Shown here piece after piece: positions 25,277-33,630 of a stretch of DNA of 36,072 nt. The stretch covers positions 1-36,072 of the forward strand of contig JAIDTI010000039.1 in NCBI GenBank assembly GCA_029060755.1, written 5' to 3'. The DNA is from Ruminococcus sp. (GTDB lineage Bacteria > Bacillota > Clostridia > Oscillospirales > Ruminococcaceae). The translations under genes were made by a program, and so were the position numbers. The notes beneath the pieces were generated by a model. The model was given only the letters and a program-made list of their open reading frames with translations, searched no databases and was not told the origin of the DNA. How positions within the stretch are numbered: the first letter of the stretch is position 1; each line of letters begins with the position of its first letter.

Positions 25277-26344
25277 TTACTTTACTTCAACAGTCCAGCC
25301 GAAAGTATCTTCAATCTTGCCCCACTGAATACCTGTCATGGTATCGTAAAGCATTTGTGAAATCTTGCCGATTTTGTTTCCGTTGATTTCCATAACCTTA
25401 TCATTCCATTTAAGATGACCAACTGGAGAAATAACGGCAGCTGTACCTGTTCCGAATACTTCATCAAGCTTGCCTGCATCATAAGCATCTGAAATTTCCT
25501 GAATTGTAATACGTCTTTCGGAAACTTTTATGCCCTTTGATTTACATACCTCAATAGCAGATTTTCTTGTGATACCCGGTAAAATACTTCCCTGCAACAT
25601 AGGAGTAACAACTTCGCCGTCGATAACAAAGAAAATATTCATAGCTCCGACTTCTTCAATATATTTCTGCTCTACACCATCAAGCCAGAGAACCTGTGAA
25701 TAGTTCTGCTTGTGTGCCTCGTCCTGTCCGATAAGGGAAGCCGCATAGTTACCGCCTGTTTTTGCGAATCCCATGCCGCCACGGACTGCACGGACATACT
25801 TGCTTTCAACATAGATATTTACAGGGTCAAGACCGCTTGCATAATATGCACCTGATGGCGAAAGAATAATCATAAACAAGTAGTGTTCGCCCGGTTTTAC
25901 GCCAAGATATGGATCGCAGGCAAAAATATATGGACGTATGTAAAGTGATTCGCCGTCTTTTGAAGGAACCCAGTCTTTTTCGATGTGGAGGAGTTCCATA
26001 AGACATTCCATAGCTAAATCTTCAGGAAGTTCAGGAATAACAAGTCTCTCATTTGAAACATTAAGTCTTTTGAAATTTTCGTCAGGACGGAAAAGCTGTA
26101 CCTTGCCTTCTGCTGTTCTGTAAGCCTTTAATCCCTCGAAAACAGTCTGTCCATAATGCAGACACATAGCGGCAGGAGAAAGCTCAATATTGCCATAAGG
26201 ACGGATTTCGGGGTCATGCCAGCCCTGACCCTCATCATAAGGCATAACAAGCATATAGTCTGTAAAAATATGACCGAATCCAAGTGCTTCATCAGGCTTT
26301 GGCTTCTGCTTTAAGGTTTCTGCTTTTACAAATTTGATATTCAT
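25277..26344 (-). CDS. ilvE: Branched-chain amino acid aminotransferase
   Basis: This 355-residue PLP enzyme of fold class IV makes valine, leucine and isoleucine from their 2-oxo acids with glutamate. The PLP lysine is Lys195 in [17 protein letters not shown]. Other motifs are [39 protein letters not shown] and [15 protein letters not shown], matching the longer IlvE type (about 340-360 residues). AAGAGG precedes the ATG at 26344. It stands apart from other ilv genes. Confidence 0.95.
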   Translation of the reverse strand: MNIKFVKAETLKQKPKPDEALGFGHIFTDYMLVMPYDEGQGWHDPEIRPYGNIELSPAAMCLHYGQTVFEGLKAYRTAEGKVQLFRPDENFKRLNVSNERLVIPELPEDLAMECLMELLHIEKDWVPSKDGESLYIRPYIFACDPYLGVKPGEHYLFMIILSPSGAYYASGLDPVNIYVESKYVRAVRGGMGFAKTGGNYAASLIGQDEAHKQNYSQVLWLDGVEQKYIEEVGAMNIFFVIDGEVVTPMLQGSILPGITRKSAIEVCKSKGIKVSERRITIQEISDAYDAGKLDEVFGTGTAAVISPVGHLKWNDKVMEINGNKIGKISQMLYDTMTGIQWGKIEDTFGWTVEVK

Positions 26345-26386
26345 TTTTTAACCTCTTTTATATTAAAATTTAGTAAACAGTCTGTT

Positions 26387-26515
26387 TCAGTCAACAGAGA
26401 AGTATTTTTTTTCATATATTTTCTTGCATACCATAACTCCGACTGATGCAGATACAACAAACAAAGTTACTGTTGAAACTGAAACAGCAAGAATAATTTT
26501 TCCTTTTTTCGACAT
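26387..26515 (-). CDS. 42-residue single-pass membrane protein
   Basis: A 42-codon frame starts at ATG 26515, with AAGGAGC six bases before it. The product begins MSKKGKIILAVSVSTVTLFV, has one hydrophobic helix (about 6-30) and ends in a Lys/Tyr-rich tail. An extended -10 promoter lies about 85 bases upstream, and ilvE begins 42 bases downstream, so the two may share a transcript. No family recognised. Translation signals rather than homology support it. Confidence 0.6.
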   Translation of the reverse strand: MSKKGKIILAVSVSTVTLFVVSASVGVMVCKKIYEKKYFSVD

Positions 26516-26598
26516 AAAAATGCTCCTTATACAAAAATGAACTGAAACAATATCCTGTACAGCAATGTTATTAAAATAATGACAATGCCTACATAGAC

Positions 26599-26607
26599 AT
26601 TATAACA
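26599..26607 (-). promoter_or_regulatory. Probable extended -10 promoter for the 42-residue gene and ilvE
   Basis: On the minus strand TG-T-TATAAT lies at 26599-26607 with a weak -35 (TGGAAT-like) 17 bases upstream. It is the best promoter match between the radical SAM gene and ilvE. Confidence 0.5.
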
Positions 26608-26650
26608 TATTCTACTGATAAATTCCATAGATACGGGACAAAAAATCTGA

Positions 26651-26674
26651 CAAAATCTTGTGTTGATTTTTGTG
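26651..26674 (-). terminator. Weak terminator after the radical SAM gene
   Basis: ACAAAATC (26651-26658) and GATTTTTGT (26666-26674) pair with one bulge, and the minus strand then reads CAGATTTTTTG. Stem is AU-rich, so it may be inefficient. Confidence 0.4.
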
Positions 26675-26676
26675 CA

Positions 26677-27291
26677 TTATTCATCATAAGTGCGCACTCT
26701 TAATTCTGCTCCCAGAGATTCAGCAACTTTTCTGGATTCTGCAATCTGTTCAGGCGGTATAACGTCCACAACAGACATTATAACCTTTGCGCTTTTCTGC
26801 TGCACGCAGTCGGCGGTGAATTTCTGCATAGCTTCCCACGCATTTTCAAATTTCGGGCGTGTAACTTTCATATATTCGTCCTTTGTGCCTGCATTGAGAC
26901 TTACTGAAATAATATCAATAAAGTTGCAGAGTTCTTTTGCAATGGACTTTCCGTTAATTAAATCGCCTAAACCGTTTGTATTGATTCTCAATAAAGGACA
27001 GTATGGACGTGCCTTTAATTCATGTGCAACTTTAAGAAGTGTATCAAGTCGGCAGGTCGGTTCACCATATCCGCAGAATACTATTTCATTGTACTTTGCA
27101 ATGTCAAGATTATTCATGTCCGCAAAAATTTCCTCAATAGTCGGCTCATGCTCCAGCCACAAGGAGTCAGAACCATATGCACCGTCCGCATTGTTTCTTA
27201 TGCAGAATGTACAGTTGCAAGGGCATCTGTTTGTTAAATTTACATAAAGATTATCCCCGACTTCATAGAAGATTGTCATTGCTTTACTCAT
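26677..27291 (-). CDS. TatD-associated radical SAM protein
   Basis: This 204-residue radical SAM protein has the iron-sulfur motif C23-x3-C27-x2-C30 in NRCPCNCTFC, and the SAM-binding EIVFCGYGEPT segment. It matches the family annotated as TatD-associated radical SAM, found beside or fused to TatD; the product of the reaction is unknown. A tatD gene lies 2.2 kb away at 29512 on the other strand. GGAGG is too close to the ATG at 27297 and well placed (eight bases) for ATG 27291, which is chosen. It follows alr by 14 bases, in one operon. Confidence 0.87.
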   Translation of the reverse strand: MSKAMTIFYEVGDNLYVNLTNRCPCNCTFCIRNNADGAYGSDSLWLEHEPTIEEIFADMNNLDIAKYNEIVFCGYGEPTCRLDTLLKVAHELKARPYCPLLRINTNGLGDLINGKSIAKELCNFIDIISVSLNAGTKDEYMKVTRPKFENAWEAMQKFTADCVQQKSAKVIMSVVDVIPPEQIAESRKVAESLGAELRVRTYDE

Positions 27292-27305
27292 TTTCATTAC
27301 CTCCG

Positions 27306-28442
27306 TTAATCAAAATAAATTCGTGGTACACGCTTTGAAATTCCACATACTACCTCATAGCCGATAGTACCATAGACTGATGCAAGTTCATCTGCTGTTA
27401 TAATGTCATCTTCGTCACGCCCTATGAGTGTCACAATATCACCCGATTCAGCCTGCGGAACGTCTGAAACGTCAATCATAAGCTGGTCCATACATACCCT
27501 GCCGATTATCCTACAGCGTTTTCCATGCACAAGGATTTCCCCTTTTGACGAAAGAAGTCGGGAATAGCCGTCAGCGTAACCGATTGTAACAGTTGCAACA
27601 CGCATCTCATTTTCTGCGGAAAAAGTTCTGCCATAGCTTATACAAGTTCCTGCTCCGACTGTTTTCACCTGCGAAATAACAGCTTTCAGCTCCATAATAG
27701 GTGCAAGACCGTCGGGAATATCAAGACTTATATCAGGGTGAAGTCCGTAAAGGATAATTCCTGCACGTGAAAGAGTGCTTCTGTTGGAATTTCTGTAGCA
27801 GGTTGCAGCACTGTTCATAAAGTGTATATGCGGAAGATTTATTCCCATAGAAACAAGCTTGTCATAAGTATCAATAATAAATTTTTCCTGTTTGTTGGTA
27901 TATGCGATATTATCGGGAGTATCACTGTCTGCAACAGCAAAATGCGTATATATTCCCTCAACGGAAATTTTGTCAGTCTGCATAATTTCTGCTATTTCGT
28001 CAGCACATTTTTCAGGTGAATTGTATCGCAAACCGATTCTTCCCATACCTGTATCAATTTTTATGTGACAGCGTATAGGATTCGTCGTATTTTTTGAAAG
28101 TTCCTGTGCATACTTCATAGATACAACACCTTGAATTATATTATACGCTGAAATTTCGTGTGCATATTCAGGCGGTGTATAGCCTAAAATCAGTATTTCT
28201 GCATCATTACAGAAATTACGGACAGCTATTGCTTCATCAAGATTTGAAACGGCGAAGTATCTGATTCCGCAGTCATTGACAAGGCATTTTATAATATGCT
28301 CATCTCCGTGACCATACGCATCAGCCTTTACAACTGCCATTATTTCAGTTTCGGGTGCATTGAGACTTTTAATAATCTCAACATTTTTTCTTAGCTGGAC
28401 AAGTGAAACTTCTGCCCATGCTCTTTTCAAATATGGCTTCAT
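27306..28442 (-). CDS. alr: Alanine racemase
   Basis: Alr makes D-alanine for peptidoglycan. The 378-residue PLP enzyme has Lys39 in AVVKADAYGHG and the second catalytic region CISYGRTFSAENEMRVATVTIGYADG with its Tyr. MDQLMIDVSD is also typical. AAGGGA precedes the ATG at 28442. It is the first gene of a two-gene unit with the radical SAM protein. Confidence 0.96.
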   Translation of the reverse strand: MKPYLKRAWAEVSLVQLRKNVEIIKSLNAPETEIMAVVKADAYGHGDEHIIKCLVNDCGIRYFAVSNLDEAIAVRNFCNDAEILILGYTPPEYAHEISAYNIIQGVVSMKYAQELSKNTTNPIRCHIKIDTGMGRIGLRYNSPEKCADEIAEIMQTDKISVEGIYTHFAVADSDTPDNIAYTNKQEKFIIDTYDKLVSMGINLPHIHFMNSAATCYRNSNRSTLSRAGIILYGLHPDISLDIPDGLAPIMELKAVISQVKTVGAGTCISYGRTFSAENEMRVATVTIGYADGYSRLLSSKGEILVHGKRCRIIGRVCMDQLMIDVSDVPQAESGDIVTLIGRDEDDIITADELASVYGTIGYEVVCGISKRVPRIYFD

Positions 28443-28487
28443 TTTTTGTCCCTTTCTTTAAATTTTACTTAAAAATCAAAAAAATAC

Positions 28488-28516
28488 TTGAAAAATGTTA
28501 TAATATGTGTTACAAT
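28488..28516 (+). promoter_or_regulatory. Promoter of the LCP-tatD-PP2C operon
   Basis: TTGAAA (28488-28493) and TACAAT (28511-28516) are separated by 17 bases. The transcript would start near 28523, giving a leader of about 95 bases with an inverted repeat. Confidence 0.7.
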
Positions 28517-28528
28517 AAATTAAGTTGT

Positions 28529-28560
28529 AGTTTTACTGTAAAACAGCATACGGTAAAACT
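28529..28560 (+). repeat. Overlapping inverted repeats in the operon leader
   Basis: GTTTTAC-T-GTAAAAC (28530-28544) is a 15-bp perfect dyad just downstream of the promoter. The same left arm also pairs with a second copy of the right arm: AGTTTTACTGT (28529-28539) with ACGGTAAAACT (28550-28560). It may be an operator or a pair of competing RNA hairpins. Confidence 0.55.
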
Positions 28561-28616
28561 CTTTATATAGTATACATCATTTTTAATAATTTGTCAATCG
28601 GAAGGAGATTTTTTTA

Positions 28617-29519
28617 ATGGCAAAAAAGAAAATAGGCAGTATCGCTGTACCGTATCTTGTTACAATCTTTATTGGTATATTGATAGTAGGCGGAGGAACA
28701 TTCTTTCTTCTGCATTATCTGGGAATAATCGACGGAGAAGACAAACTCCCTGAACCACCGAAAAGACAAGTTACAACAACAACTTATGCCGACAATCACA
28801 CTATCTTACTTGTACTTGATGAACCCGAAGAAAGATGCAATCTCACATTCATGCTTATGCGTTCAATTCCAAAAGATAAAAAAATTATATTTCTTGGAAT
28901 ACCAACAAACACTATTGCATTGATTGACGGAAATCAGGAGAGTATAACAGATGCCTACCAGAAAGGCGGTGCATTTTCTGCTGTAAGTTTTACAGAAGAA
29001 GTTTTCGGAATAACAGTTGACCGCTATATGAAATTTGATTCATCTTCATTAGTAAAGGTGTGTGATATTCTTGGCGGTGTAACCTATCCTGTTTCTGCTG
29101 ATATTGCAGGATTCAATGCCGACGGCAAAAATCAGTATCTCAATGCAGAGCAGATTGACACACTTCTGACTTATGCCGCATACCCCGATGGTGAGTATGA
29201 ACGTGCTTACAGTGCAAGTTCAATTATTGCATCTATGGTTAATCAGTCAAACGGTATGCGACTTTCTGATAATCTTGACAACTCATTCAATACTATTATA
29301 AATATGGTTGATACAAATATTACTGCTGTAGACTATAAAAATCACAAAACTGCTATAAAGAGTATGCTTGAGCGTGGAAAATCTATTGCAAACTTCTATA
29401 TTATGGACGGCGAAGTGGCTTATGATGAGTTTATCCCCTCCAAAAAATTTATAGATGACTTTGTTTCAGCATATTATAAATATGATGAGGAAGAAAACAG
29501 TGGTGAAAACAATGAATAA
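28617..29519 (+). CDS. Divergent LytR-CpsA-Psr (LCP)-like membrane protein
   Basis: The 300-residue protein has one N-terminal membrane helix (about 11-36), a short Thr-rich stalk and an LCP-like domain (about 60-230) recognisable from KIIFLGIPTNT, SITDAYQKGGAFSAVSFTEEVFGITVDRYMKFDSSSLVKVCDILGGVTYPV. LCP proteins attach wall teichoic acids or polysaccharides to peptidoglycan. Here the usual arginines (RSDT, IPRDT and the C-terminal R-x-R region) are missing, so catalytic activity is doubtful. GGAAGGAG precedes the ATG. It overlaps tatD by eight bases. Confidence 0.75.
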   Translation: MAKKKIGSIAVPYLVTIFIGILIVGGGTFFLLHYLGIIDGEDKLPEPPKRQVTTTTYADNHTILLVLDEPEERCNLTFMLMRSIPKDKKIIFLGIPTNTIALIDGNQESITDAYQKGGAFSAVSFTEEVFGITVDRYMKFDSSSLVKVCDILGGVTYPVSADIAGFNADGKNQYLNAEQIDTLLTYAAYPDGEYERAYSASSIIASMVNQSNGMRLSDNLDNSFNTIINMVDTNITAVDYKNHKTAIKSMLERGKSIANFYIMDGEVAYDEFIPSKKFIDDFVSAYYKYDEEENSGENNE

Positions 29520-30282
29520 TATATTTGACACACATTCTCACTACAACGACAATGCTTTTGACAATGACAGGGATTCTGTTCTTGATTCGCTGACCGGAAA
29601 AGGCGTAAAATATATTATGCTTGCATCTGTATCTGTTGATGATACGGAAAAAAATATAACTCTTGCTGAAAAATATGATTACATCTACACCTCGGCAGGA
29701 GTTCACCCTGAAAATATTCAGGATAATCCCGAAAATTATCTTGAAAGCATCAGAAAACTTGCTTTGAGTTCGACAAAAGTAAAAGCTGTTGGTGAAATAG
29801 GACTTGACTATCACTATGACGGATATGACAGAGAAAAACAGATTCAGCTTTTTGAGAAACAGATTATTCTTGCAAGTGAACTTAATCTGCCTGTAATCGT
29901 TCATAGCCGTGATGCAAGTGAAGATACACTCAATATTCTGAAAAAGTACCAGCCAAAAGGAGTTCTCCACTGTTTCAGCGGTTCTGCCGAAACAGCAAAG
30001 GAAGTTATAAAGCTTGGTATGTATATAGGTTTTACAGGTGTCATTACTTTCAAAAATGCAAAAAAAGCTGTCAAGGCTCTTGAAGCTGTACCACTTGACA
30101 GACTTCTTATTGAAACGGACTGTCCATATATGTCGCCTGAACCATTAAGGGGCAAACGCTGTGACAGTTCCATGCTCATATATACGGCAGAAAAAATTGC
30201 AGAACTGAAAGGCAAAACCACTCAGGAAATTATTGACATCACTTGCGAAAATGCAAAAAAATTTTACTCAATAGAGGGATAA
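29512..30282 (+). CDS. tatD: TatD family hydrolase
   Basis: This 256-residue metal-dependent hydrolase of the TatD DNase family has the expected ligands: FDTHSHYND, GEIGLDYHYDG, PVIVHSRDAS, LHCFSG and IETDCPYMSP. TatD proteins act as 3'-5' exonucleases and possibly other deoxyribonuclease or deacylase roles. The ATG at 29512 overlaps the preceding gene; the open frame reaches back to 29455 but that start would overlap more and skips the conserved N-terminus position. The TatD-associated radical SAM gene lies nearby on the other strand. Confidence 0.94.
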   Translation: MNNIFDTHSHYNDNAFDNDRDSVLDSLTGKGVKYIMLASVSVDDTEKNITLAEKYDYIYTSAGVHPENIQDNPENYLESIRKLALSSTKVKAVGEIGLDYHYDGYDREKQIQLFEKQIILASELNLPVIVHSRDASEDTLNILKKYQPKGVLHCFSGSAETAKEVIKLGMYIGFTGVITFKNAKKAVKALEAVPLDRLLIETDCPYMSPEPLRGKRCDSSMLIYTAEKIAELKGKTTQEIIDITCENAKKFYSIEG

Positions 30283-30285
30283 ATT

Positions 30286-31041
30286 ATGTATTATTGTTGC
30301 GGAATCACTCAAAAAGGCGTTATGCCTCATAATGAAGATGCAATTCTCATAGGACAGGAAGTTTCAACAGACGGCTCAATTGAAAACTGCATTGACTCAC
30401 CTTTTATAATTGCAGTTTCTGACGGTGTATCAGGCGAAAATGCAGGAGAACTTGCTTCGGCAATGTGCCTTGAAAGTTTAGCCGATAATAAAATTTACAG
30501 ACATGATAAAATACACGCAAGTATTATGAAAGTCCACAACAAACTTGCTGATTTCAGCCGTGATAACTCCGAAACAAACAATATGCAGGCGACACTGTGC
30601 GGATTTGCTGTTGACAGAGACGGCTCTGTTACTGCATTTAATGTCGGCGATTCAAGATTATACCGTTTCCGCAATGGTGAAATCAGCCAGCTTTCCCGTG
30701 ACCAGTCATTTGTACAGCTTTTATATGATGAGGGACAAATTACGCAGGAGCAGAAACGAACACACGTTCACAGAAATATTATATTTCCCGTTCTTGGCAA
30801 TATAAAAGACTGCCCGAAAATAGACACTTTTACTATAGACGGCGGTTTTGATTTCGGTGACATACTTCTTGTGTGTACGGACGGTCTTTCAGACTTTCTC
30901 TCCCCTTTTGATATTCAAGAAATACTTGAACTGCCGAAAAATCTTGCTATAAGAACTGAATTGCTTGCTAAAAAAGCACTCGAAAATGGTGGAAGTGATA
31001 ATATTTCCGTTATTACCGTTGTTATGACTGATAAAGATTAA
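30286..31041 (+). CDS. PP2C-family serine/threonine protein phosphatase
   Basis: The 251-residue phosphatase has all PP2C motifs: NEDAILIG after the start, AVSDGVSGENAGELAS, NVGDSRLYRFR, VCTDGLSDFLS and GGSDNISVITV, giving the metal-binding aspartates. It is soluble and should remove phosphate from Ser/Thr of cellular targets. The usual Hanks-type kinase partner is absent from the window; two unknown membrane genes follow within 20 bases. It begins three bases after tatD. Confidence 0.93.
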   Translation: MYYCCGITQKGVMPHNEDAILIGQEVSTDGSIENCIDSPFIIAVSDGVSGENAGELASAMCLESLADNKIYRHDKIHASIMKVHNKLADFSRDNSETNNMQATLCGFAVDRDGSVTAFNVGDSRLYRFRNGEISQLSRDQSFVQLLYDEGQITQEQKRTHVHRNIIFPVLGNIKDCPKIDTFTIDGGFDFGDILLVCTDGLSDFLSPFDIQEILELPKNLAIRTELLAKKALENGGSDNISVITVVMTDKD

Positions 31042-31045
31042 TTAT

Positions 31046-31576
31046 ATGAAAAATAATAACTTATTATCAACCTTTGCAGGAGCTTTTCAGATTGCGGTAT
31101 TATTATTGCCTGCACACTTTCTTAATGCAATAGTATTGCTGAAAACTGATTATGTTATGATACCATTCGCAGTAATTCCCGTAATATCAGCAATTTTTAC
31201 AGGATTATCAGTCTACAGCAAATCACTGAAACAGGCTTTTGCTAAAATCTTTTTATCAATACCATTCACCGTTTTATTTTGGTATGTGCAGATACAAATA
31301 CAATTTTCACTCCGTGCATTGAACTGGATTTATCCTGGTTACGGTAAATCGTCGGCAGGCGGAAATTTTGCAGATTTCATAATTCTTTGCTCGCTTACTT
31401 TCTGCGGATTTATTGCTCTTGTAATATTCACAATTATAAGTGCTGTGAATATTTCTGAAAAGAAACAGACTGTACTGCTTAATCTACAGAAATATTTTGC
31501 ACTGCCTGTCTGCATTGCTGTTATTGCTGTGATTATTGTACTTAATAATATTATGCCGATGTATAATCCGCCATAA
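31046..31576 (+). CDS. Unknown four-helix membrane protein
   Basis: The 176-residue protein has four hydrophobic helices (roughly 10-32, 37-56, 66-85 and 113-137) plus a fifth near 150-168, and a polar loop SAGGNFADF. No family recognised. It starts four bases after the PP2C stop with no clear ribosome binding site. Confidence 0.75.
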   Translation: MKNNNLLSTFAGAFQIAVLLLPAHFLNAIVLLKTDYVMIPFAVIPVISAIFTGLSVYSKSLKQAFAKIFLSIPFTVLFWYVQIQIQFSLRALNWIYPGYGKSSAGGNFADFIILCSLTFCGFIALVIFTIISAVNISEKKQTVLLNLQKYFALPVCIAVIAVIIVLNNIMPMYNPP

Positions 31577-31594
31577 TGGTAAAAGGAGCAACTT

Positions 31595-32092
31595 ATGGAA
31601 AATAAAAAGAAAAAATTATTTCCGCTGATAATTGTAGCCATTATTACTGCATTAATGGCATTCTGTTTTTTCTATAAGCCAATATATTACAGAATTTATC
31701 CGTTTGACAGAATAAAAGGTTATATTAGAATAATTATAGACAAACAGACTTTGTCTCCTGAAAGTATCAGCTTTCACAATAAAAGCAGATGTGACGATAT
31801 TTCAGTTAAAACAAAAGACAATGAATCTTATATTTCCATAAAAGGCGGAGAATACGGCGGATATTCGTTTACAATTGATATTCCCGAAATAAATAAGCCA
31901 GTTGAAGTGCGTGTATTTCAGGCAAATTGGTGGAATACAACAGATTTTGCTCTAACTGTAAATATAGATACTGTAAATAATGAAGTACGGTACGACTATT
32001 ATTTTAGAAATAATGACGATAAATCCGCAGTAATGGCTGACAGAATTAATAATCTTGATGACGAAAAGTTGTCCGTCAGCTTTGGTTTATAG
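31595..32092 (+). CDS. Unknown membrane-anchored protein
   Basis: The 165-residue protein has a Lys-rich N-terminus, one membrane helix (about 8-27) and a beta-rich exterior or cytoplasmic domain (about 35-160) with no recognised motif. AAAAGGAGC precedes the ATG. It closes the operon: an intrinsic terminator follows. Possible partner of the preceding membrane protein and the PP2C phosphatase, by position only. Confidence 0.75.
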   Translation: MENKKKKLFPLIIVAIITALMAFCFFYKPIYYRIYPFDRIKGYIRIIIDKQTLSPESISFHNKSRCDDISVKTKDNESYISIKGGEYGGYSFTIDIPEINKPVEVRVFQANWWNTTDFALTVNIDTVNNEVRYDYYFRNNDDKSAVMADRINNLDDEKLSVSFGL

Positions 32093-32100
32093 ACAGTAAT

Positions 32101-32137
32101 AAAAGCAGGTTCACCCGAAAAGGCAAGCCTGCTTTTT
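32101..32137. terminator. Bidirectional terminator between the PP2C operon and spoIVA
   Basis: AAAAGCAGG (32101-32109) pairs with CCTGCTTTT (32128-32136) and the loop can add a few further pairs. Flanking A and T tracts serve both convergent units. Confidence 0.85.
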
Positions 32138-32139
32138 GA

Positions 32140-33615
32140 TTATAACAGAAAACATATAAGCCCACTGCAACCGTCATTTATTATACGTTCAAGTGTTTCC
32201 TGCAATTTCATTCTTGCATCAATTGGCATCTTATACAACTTGCTGTGCAGTCCCTCATTTACAAGTTCATGCAGTGATTTGCCGAAAATATTGCTTTCCC
32301 ATATTTTTGTAGGATTATCGTCAAATCCGTCAAGCAGGTACATTATAAGTTCTTCCGACTGCTTTTCCGTTCCGACAATCGGCGATACTGTCGTATTTAT
32401 ATTCGCTTTCATAAGGTGAATTGATGGTGCGGACGCTTTCAGCTTTACACCGTATTTTCCGCCCTGCTTGATTATTTTCGGTTCTTCCAGTGTGAGTTCT
32501 TCCAGTTCGGGCATTACTATTCCATAGCCTGTTGCCTCAACTTCTTCCAATGCAGACTCAATACGGCTGTACTTTTTCTTGATTTCGTTCATTTCCATAA
32601 GCAATGGCATCAAATCACTTTCGCTTGTCAGTTCAATTCCTGTTGCTTCTCCGATAATTTTATAGAACAAGCTGTTATCAAGTTCCGCTGTTATGGTTAC
32701 AGACCCTTTGCCTAAGTCTATAGCTGTTATACCCGCACTTACAATATGCGGACATTGTTTTATCACTTCAACAGCATTTTCAACCTCACGGACAAGATTT
32801 ATATTTTTTGCCGATTCACGTATGCAGTTAAGAATATCATTTCTCAACCAATGACCTTTATCAAGTGTATTTATCCATTTTGCCATACGGATATTTATTT
32901 CACGCACTGGAAAACTATACAGAATTTCTCTGATAATTTCTTGTATGTCGTTTTTGTCAAGTCCCAGACAGTTTACCGGAATTACTTTTGCATCATACTT
33001 ATCAGAAAGAACATTTGCAAGATTTCTTGCTTCTGCTGATGTAGGATTGACTGTATTAAGCACCACAACAAACGGTTTGCCAAGGGCTTTCAGCTCATTT
33101 ATAACACGTTCTTCACATTCTTCATACTCACTTCTTGGAATATCTGATATAGTGCCGTCTGTTGTGACAACAAGCCCTATTGTGGAATGGTCTGTTATAA
33201 CTTTCTGTGTACCGATTTCAGCAGCCATATTAAATGGTATTTCTTCGTCAAACCATGATGTCATAACCATTCTCGGCTGTTCATTCTCTATGTAGCCTAT
33301 AGAGGACGGCACAATATATCCGACACAATCAATAAGTCTTACACTGAATACTGCACCTTCCTCAAGACTCACCTCAACAGCTTCTTCAGGAATGAATTTA
33401 GGTTCAGTTGTCATGATAGTCTTTCCTGCTGCCGACTGTGGAAGTTCATCTATTGCACGTTCACGCATAAACTCACTTTTGATATTAGGAATTACAAGAG
33501 TTTCCATAAATCTCTTGATAAAAGTTGATTTGCCTGTTCTGACAGGTCCTACAACTCCTATATAAATGTCACCGCCTGTACGTTCTGCAATACTGCTGTA
33601 AATATCTTTTGCCAT
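32140..33615 (-). CDS. spoIVA: Stage IV sporulation protein A (spore coat ATPase)
   Basis: SpoIVA polymerises on the forespore surface using ATP and forms the basement layer of the spore coat. The 491-residue length and start MAKDIYSSIAERTGGDIYIG are characteristic. Walker A is GPVRTGKS (residues 23-30); the Walker B/switch area DCVGYIVPS and the TTDGTISDI segment are present, and the C-terminal anchoring region is intact. AAAGGAG precedes the ATG. It follows the DUF3794-LysM gene by 15 bases, so both form one sporulation operon. Confidence 0.96.
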   Translation of the reverse strand: MAKDIYSSIAERTGGDIYIGVVGPVRTGKSTFIKRFMETLVIPNIKSEFMRERAIDELPQSAAGKTIMTTEPKFIPEEAVEVSLEEGAVFSVRLIDCVGYIVPSSIGYIENEQPRMVMTSWFDEEIPFNMAAEIGTQKVITDHSTIGLVVTTDGTISDIPRSEYEECEERVINELKALGKPFVVVLNTVNPTSAEARNLANVLSDKYDAKVIPVNCLGLDKNDIQEIIREILYSFPVREINIRMAKWINTLDKGHWLRNDILNCIRESAKNINLVREVENAVEVIKQCPHIVSAGITAIDLGKGSVTITAELDNSLFYKIIGEATGIELTSESDLMPLLMEMNEIKKKYSRIESALEEVEATGYGIVMPELEELTLEEPKIIKQGGKYGVKLKASAPSIHLMKANINTTVSPIVGTEKQSEELIMYLLDGFDDNPTKIWESNIFGKSLHELVNEGLHSKLYKMPIDARMKLQETLERIINDGCSGLICFLL

Positions 33616-33630
33616 ATTATTATTTCTCCT

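Noticed and set aside
26690-27247. 185-residue plus-strand frame
   Set aside because: It is antisense to the radical SAM gene, which has clear motifs and signals.
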